Part shown: one piece after another, positions 21,521 through 25,321 of the stretch
Position numbering within the stretch: position 1 is the first letter of the stretch
How the letters are laid out: each line of letters begins with the position of its first letter
Assembly: GCA_036897485.1 (NCBI GenBank)
Contig: JAYMTF010001217.1
Location: forward strand, 1-25,321
From: Pelargonium nanum
Taxonomy: Eukaryota > Streptophyta > Magnoliopsida > Geraniales > Geraniaceae
DNA length: 25,321 nucleotides
Reading direction: 5' to 3'
The notes under the pieces: model-generated
What the model saw: the letters and a program-made list of their open reading frames with translations, nothing else
Told to the model about the DNA's origin: nothing
Database searches by the model: none
Translations under genes and position numbers: made by a program

Positions 21521-21981
21521 TCTAACCTTAGGAGAAGTTGCAGATGGGCATGCATTGGTCTGTAATAATAACTGCTACAAGTTACTTTTACTGCACATAA
21601 TTGGAAAACTACACCTAGGTAGGTGTAGTCTAGGTATTATGACAATGTGTCTTGTTTTTCTAGTTATCTTGAACAGCTCTTTTAATCGGGTGGAGATAAA
21701 TCCACCTTTATAATGTTAAGTTCATCTATTTTGATTTGTTTAGACTAAATTACACATTCACGTAAATGCATTTCAAACATCCACCGTACTTGGATACTCT
21801 GAAGTCTGAACTATTATTCTTTTACTATTGGGTACTCTAAATTATACAAATTCTATTACGTCAGTTACATCTAACGGAATATGTCATTAATTAGGTAATG
21901 TGTCCAGCACATGATAAAAAAATTTTGAAATTCCAAAATTGCTCTTCACTTTCTTCTTCATCAAGAACAAGTTCATCAATG
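21521..21981. other. Intergenic DNA with a small perfect palindrome
   Basis: CTACACCTA (21609-21617) and TAGGTGTAG (21620-21628) form a perfect 9-bp inverted repeat around GG. Sequence 21780-21930 resembles generic dispersed plant repeats, but I cannot assign a class. No gene was seen. Confidence 0.5.
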
Positions 21982-22061
21982 ATTCGCCAGAAAATTCAAA
22001 GTTTCGCCGGATACTTCAAAGATCCGCCGGAAACTTCAAATTTTCGCCGGATTTTGCAATT
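21982..22061. repeat. 20-bp tandem repeat, four copies
   Basis: Units start at 21982, 22002, 22022 and 22042. The second is TTTCGCCGGATACTTCAAAG. All share a CGCC(G/A)G core followed by an AT-rich second half, and differ at several positions each. Confidence 0.85.
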
Positions 22062-23197
22062 ATTTATCAAAGTTTCTTAATTTTGTTTTTCAATTTTAAA
22101 CAACAAACTTTAAACAACTCAAAACTCTAGTCAACCCAAGACCAAACCCTAACTGTTTTTATATGAAAAATCATCTTCAAAAAGTCTAATGCCAAGTCGA
22201 CATGTGTACTCGATGTTACGAACACGCCCCTAATTTCCACAAAAATAGTAAGACCGAAGTAGCACAGACAAGGCACAAGACCGAACACGTCTGTCATACG
22301 CATGCGGAACCCACACATCAACCGCCGCGTCATTTTTCCTTACCTTATCTTACAACTCCACATGTCCAGTTGCACAAATCTCACTCTACTCATGCCACAC
22401 CGGATCACAACCATTTCTTTAACCCTCTCTTGCAACTCCAAGTGTCCATGTGCACAGTACCTTTTACACCACGCCCACACCAAATCATCTTCTCCATTGG
22501 TCTAGCCATTGAACCATTTAATCAGACCAGAGCATTTGATTAGACCAAATTAAATCGGTCAAACCTCTTTAACCGGTCAATGAGACCAAAATTATTTTCA
22601 AAATAGCCATTAAATCTGGATTTCAACTAAACTAACCCAGAAATCACCATTTTGCCCCTCCATATTTTCCATTTATTGCAAAAATGCCATTAAGCCTATT
22701 TTACACATATAAATAGTAATTTGTTGATTCATTTGTTCCCTAACTTATTTTTTTATCACGAATATGTTGCCGAAATCGGAAATTTTTATATCGAGCTCTT
22801 CGACATAAGAAAGACATCCGGATATGGGAAACGACATTACGAGTTAAGCCGAACAGGTTTCGCGGCCATCCGACATCGTTATGGGTCCAAATCATTGTAA
22901 AATGATTCTGGGTCACGGTTTCGTCGCCAAAATCGGATATGTATGTATATTACTTCTTAACGAAACAAAGTTAACATAATATGGTAAATGACTCAAAGAT
23001 TCCAACAGGTATGGTCCCGAATGTTATATTTACAATTAATTATGACCCATAAACTAATTAGATGGGCTAATCCTATTAGAAGTCTAATTTGATGGTAATT
23101 GGACATCAAATTGAACTCATAAGGTAAGTGGATTAGTTATGGTAGTTATAATACACTTTTCCATATAAGGAGGGGGTATTTATACTCACAATGAATG
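22062..23197. other. Intergenic DNA, possibly LTR-retrotransposon derived
   Basis: About 1.1 kb without a supported gene. TATAAATA at 22708-22715, followed by a CGA-rich segment (22755-22950), has the look of the promoter and R/U5 part of a plant LTR. No paired LTR, primer-binding site or protein domain was seen, so a solo or decayed LTR is only a suggestion. Confidence 0.35.
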
Positions 23198-23306
23198 ATG
23201 ACGTCATTCTTGATTCTCATTGGATGATAGTGACATCATTGCGGTGATGTCATGGTGATGTCACCTCCACCCATGGATCTCTGAGGTTGAGCCCAGGATG
23301 ACGTGC
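23198..23306 (+). promoter_or_regulatory. Cluster of TGACGTCA-type (bZIP/TGA) boxes upstream of the Ole e 1-like gene
   Basis: Five octamers occur in 109 bp: TGACGTCA (23199-23206, within the perfect palindrome ATGACGTCAT), TGACATCA (23231), TGATGTCA (23245), TGATGTCA (23256) and TGACGTGC (23299). Further ACGT-core sites follow: TCACGTGA (about 23475), TCACGTCA (23548) and TGACGTAT (23559). Such boxes bind plant bZIP factors of the TGA and related groups. They lie 280-440 bp before the presumed TATA element. Confidence 0.6.
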
Positions 23307-23601
23307 CGCAGGTAGTCGACCTGGCGGCTTGGCAAGTGTACCAGCCAGACATTTCCATGGACGGTGGAACATCTTTACCCACTACTTTGGCATAGTAGGG
23401 GTCATGTCATGGTCTTTGGCACACATGTATTGGTTCGTTCCATGGCACGTAGAGTTTCGTGCGTATAGCATTGGACTTTTGTTTGGTCACGTGAGCTAGG
23501 CGTGGATGAGGTGCTACACAGGGCGCACTCGCGACATGTCTCATGTCTCACGTCAGGCTGACGTATGTCTGGCGGTTGGTTGTCCACCTCTCCATCGTTT
23601 T

Positions 23602-23608
23602 TTAAATA
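23602..23608 (+). promoter_or_regulatory. TATA-like element of the Ole e 1-like gene
   Basis: TTAAATA after a T run, about 240 bp before the start codon. That would leave a 5'UTR of about 200 nt. It contains an ATG at 23755 that opens a 24-codon upstream frame ending in TAA before the main start. Confidence 0.4.
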
Positions 23609-23840
23609 GTTCCATTGTGTTTTAACAAACCCGACAAGTAAAGTACAACTTAGGAAGTATGTAATTATAAAAGTATCCCACATTGTAGCGAAGATAAAGG
23701 AGGAGTTTGTGTTGCCTTGGAACGAGTCTAGTGCAAACACAATCTAAAAATTGAATGGAACACAACAACTTTCCATCCATCTTAAAAAGACTACATGTTC
23801 TTCAATTCAAACAACAAGCACATACATAAACAATAATCAA

Positions 23841-24362
23841 ATGGGTTACAAGGTTTTGTACGTAGCTGCTGTGATGGTGGCAAGCGCAATGTTGATGGGA
23901 AAGGGGACATTTTACGCGGAGGCCAAAATAGACCAATTCTTCATCGAAGGTAGGGTATACTGCGACCCGTGCAAAGTGCAATTCGAGACTCGATTAAGCG
24001 AGTACATGGCCGGAGCCAAGGTCCGGCTCACGTGCAAGAACCGGAACATCCCGGGAGAGCCGGTCACGTTGACCGTGGAAGAAGTGACAAACAACAAAGG
24101 AGTGTATCGCATTCCCGTAGACGGGGACCACGAGGAGGAGATTTGCGAGATCCAGCTCGTGAAGAGCGGGAACGAGGAATGCAAAGAACCCATGGACAAC
24201 GGAATGCAAAAATCGAGGGTCGTGCTCACAAAGAACGTTGGCATGAACTCGAAAGTTCGATTTGCCAATAGCCTTGGCTACATGAAGAAGGATTCTGATG
24301 ATGGTTGCCCTGATGTCCTCGCGGAAATGGGTTTCCTTCCGCAAGGAGATACACAGAATTGA
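23841..24362 (+). CDS. Ole e 1-like secreted protein (pollen-allergen/SAH7-like family)
   Basis: A single-exon frame of 173 aa. MGYKVLYVAAVMVASAMLMG is a typical signal peptide, with probable cleavage after about residue 28 (TFYAEA). The Ole e 1 signature appears as EGRVYCDPCKVQF (residues 36-48). Six cysteines, at 41, 44, 65, 102, 114 and 156, match the family's three-disulfide pattern. Other family blocks are YRIPVDGDHEEEICEIQLVK and FANSLGYMKK. The start is the first ATG in this frame; the frame is open further upstream to 23751 but only from a TTG. These small extracellular proteins are found in pollen and other tissues and probably act in the wall or apoplast; the precise function of this member is unknown. 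Length is close to Arabidopsis SAH7-type proteins (about 160 aa). An upstream bZIP-box cluster suggests stress or tissue control, which is inference. Confidence 0.93.
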   Translation: MGYKVLYVAAVMVASAMLMGKGTFYAEAKIDQFFIEGRVYCDPCKVQFETRLSEYMAGAKVRLTCKNRNIPGEPVTLTVEEVTNNKGVYRIPVDGDHEEEICEIQLVKSGNEECKEPMDNGMQKSRVVLTKNVGMNSKVRFANSLGYMKKDSDDGCPDVLAEMGFLPQGDTQN

Positions 24363-24428
24363 TCATCCGTGGATAATAGTACATAGTATATCGAATTTTA
24401 ATTTAATTCAACACGGTAAAACTAGTCG

Positions 24429-24434
24429 AATAAA
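24429..24434 (+). terminator. Polyadenylation signal of the Ole e 1-like gene
   Basis: Canonical AATAAA, 67 bp after the stop codon. Confidence 0.55.
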
Positions 24435-24840
24435 ATTGTGATTAAAATCCAACTAATTGCAATGTAGCTGTTAATGTTTCTTGTTAAAAAAAATCATTCC
24501 AAATAAAAAGTTGTCACAACATGCGGCTCTTTTTCTAGCATGAAGGCACGATTGCGATGACTAATTGCGCTGCATGTTTCGTTAGAGACATCGGGAGAGC
24601 AAAGTTGTGTGAGAAGATTATGTATGTAGATCGATTTAGATTGTAAAATGTTTTAGAAAAAGAAGCCGATTAACAAATTCGAGCTTCTGAATGTGTATTT
24701 TTTATGAAAAAAAAAGTGTATAAAAACATTGTATTCGTGAAGTGATTAAATATGATCGAATTTCTTGTTTTTTTAGCAAGAGAGTCGTTTGTATATTCTC
24801 ATTTTAATATTACAATTTAGATATTTATGGATATAAACGT
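24435..24840. other. Intergenic DNA downstream of the Ole e 1-like gene
   Basis: AT-rich sequence with no recognised gene or repeat, apart from the SINE-like segment that starts near 24840. Confidence 0.5.
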
Positions 24841-24910
24841 CGGTGGGGAAGCTCGAACCAGAGATTTCAAAAAGAATCCGAAACGCTTAACCGCTAGGCC
24901 CAACCTGCTT
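24840..24910 (-). mobile_element. SINE head fragment (tRNA-like A and B boxes)
   Basis: On the minus strand the segment has an A box, TAGCGGTTAAG (24896-24886), and a B box, GGTTCGAGCTT (24859-24849), about 26 nt apart. This arrangement fits a tRNA-derived SINE. The B box is diverged at its last two bases. No target duplication was found, so the ends are approximate. Confidence 0.6.
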
Positions 24911-25321
24911 TGGAGTCCTCTCCCTCTCGTTCATGCATTCACCAAAGACAAGGAGAAGAAGTGGGTCAATGAAAAGGACGTCGATACCAACTTTAGTTTT
25001 GAGAAATATTAAATAGAAGTTGAACCCACATTAGCTATTGCCCCTCTCGGTTTTGAGCATACACTGGCTGGCCCATTCGAGCTGTCCTCTATTCCATCTT
25101 CAATTACATAGGTGCAGTGCACCTTGTGCCTACTTAAGAGATAATAAACAAATACAGATATTCGTGGTCTGTCAGATTATTTTATTAGGGTTGATTTTGT
25201 TCATGTTAATAGTATGCGAATCGGGTTGTCCATGCTTTAGCTAGGTCCTCGGAGTCTATGTCAGACTTATCGGCATGGATCGGCTTTTCACGCCCCCCCG
25301 TGTGTTTGAAGTTTGTGTATT
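24911..25321. other. Intergenic DNA at the right edge
   Basis: No gene recognised. It holds a perfect 15-nt palindrome AGGTGCAGTGCACCT (25110-25124) and a short C run near 25292-25298. Confidence 0.5.

Noticed and set aside
22202..22543. 113-codon plus-strand open frame
   Set aside because: His/Thr/Pro-rich chance translation in repeat-like DNA, with no homologous family recognised.
23402..23740. 112-codon minus-strand open frame
   Set aside because: It covers the presumed promoter of the Ole e 1-like gene and has no recognisable family features.
23751..23840. Longer N-terminus for the Ole e 1-like protein
   Set aside because: The in-frame extension begins with TTG, not ATG, and would bury the signal peptide. 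The first in-frame ATG is at 23841.
23912..24344. Open frames overlapping the Ole e 1-like gene on both strands
   Set aside because: They are shadows of the real coding frame and show no domain, signal or codon support.
24840..24910. A true tRNA gene
   Set aside because: A and B boxes are present, but the acceptor and anticodon arms do not fold into a cloverleaf as far as can be read by eye. A SINE head fits better.
1..25321. CRISPR arrays, bacterial operons, phage or viral genes
   Set aside because: Nothing of this kind was seen. Spliced genes and plant repeats account for the recognisable content.

Overview
This window is nuclear DNA from a flowering plant, almost certainly a eudicot. It is AT-rich, the genes are interrupted by many GT-AG introns, and plant repeat classes (TRIM, tRNA-derived SINEs, Helitron, hAT, CACTA ends) fill the non-coding space. 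I cannot name the species.

Layout. (1) Positions 1-8308, minus strand: the 5' two thirds of a synaptotagmin-like gene of the SYTF/NTMC2T3 type (N-terminal membrane anchor, SMP lipid-transfer domain, C2 domains). I reconstructed eleven exons from splice sites and family similarity; the last runs off the left edge. Its introns carry a complete miniature LTR retrotransposon (TRIM) and a SINE. (2) Positions 8309-12998: intergenic DNA between divergent genes, dominated by a Helitron inserted into an older hAT-type element, followed by two CACTA-type ends. (3) Positions 12999-13727, plus strand: an intronless VQ-motif transcriptional co-regulator gene, with a TATA box upstream and a polyadenylation signal downstream. 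(4) Positions 13728-15470: AT-rich intergenic DNA with a short tandem repeat. (5) Positions 15471-20824, minus strand: a complete nine-coding-exon DUF639 membrane-protein gene (693 aa), with a probable 5'UTR intron and a SINE in its upstream region. (6) Positions 21500-23840: repeat-like intergenic DNA, ending in an upstream region with a cluster of TGACGTCA-type (bZIP) boxes. (7) Positions 23841-24362, plus strand: a secreted Ole e 1-like protein gene. (8) Positions 24363-25321: downstream DNA with a SINE fragment.

The trio SYTF - VQ - DUF639 appears to match the Arabidopsis neighbours At3g18370 - At3g18360 - At3g18350, so this looks like an ancient conserved gene block enlarged by transposons. 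The genes share no obvious pathway. I found no new multi-gene system. The most informative observations are the dated-by-nesting transposon structures with intact target-site duplications, the all-phase-0 exon structure with a 33-nt micro-exon, a perfect intronic hairpin, and the bZIP-box cluster.
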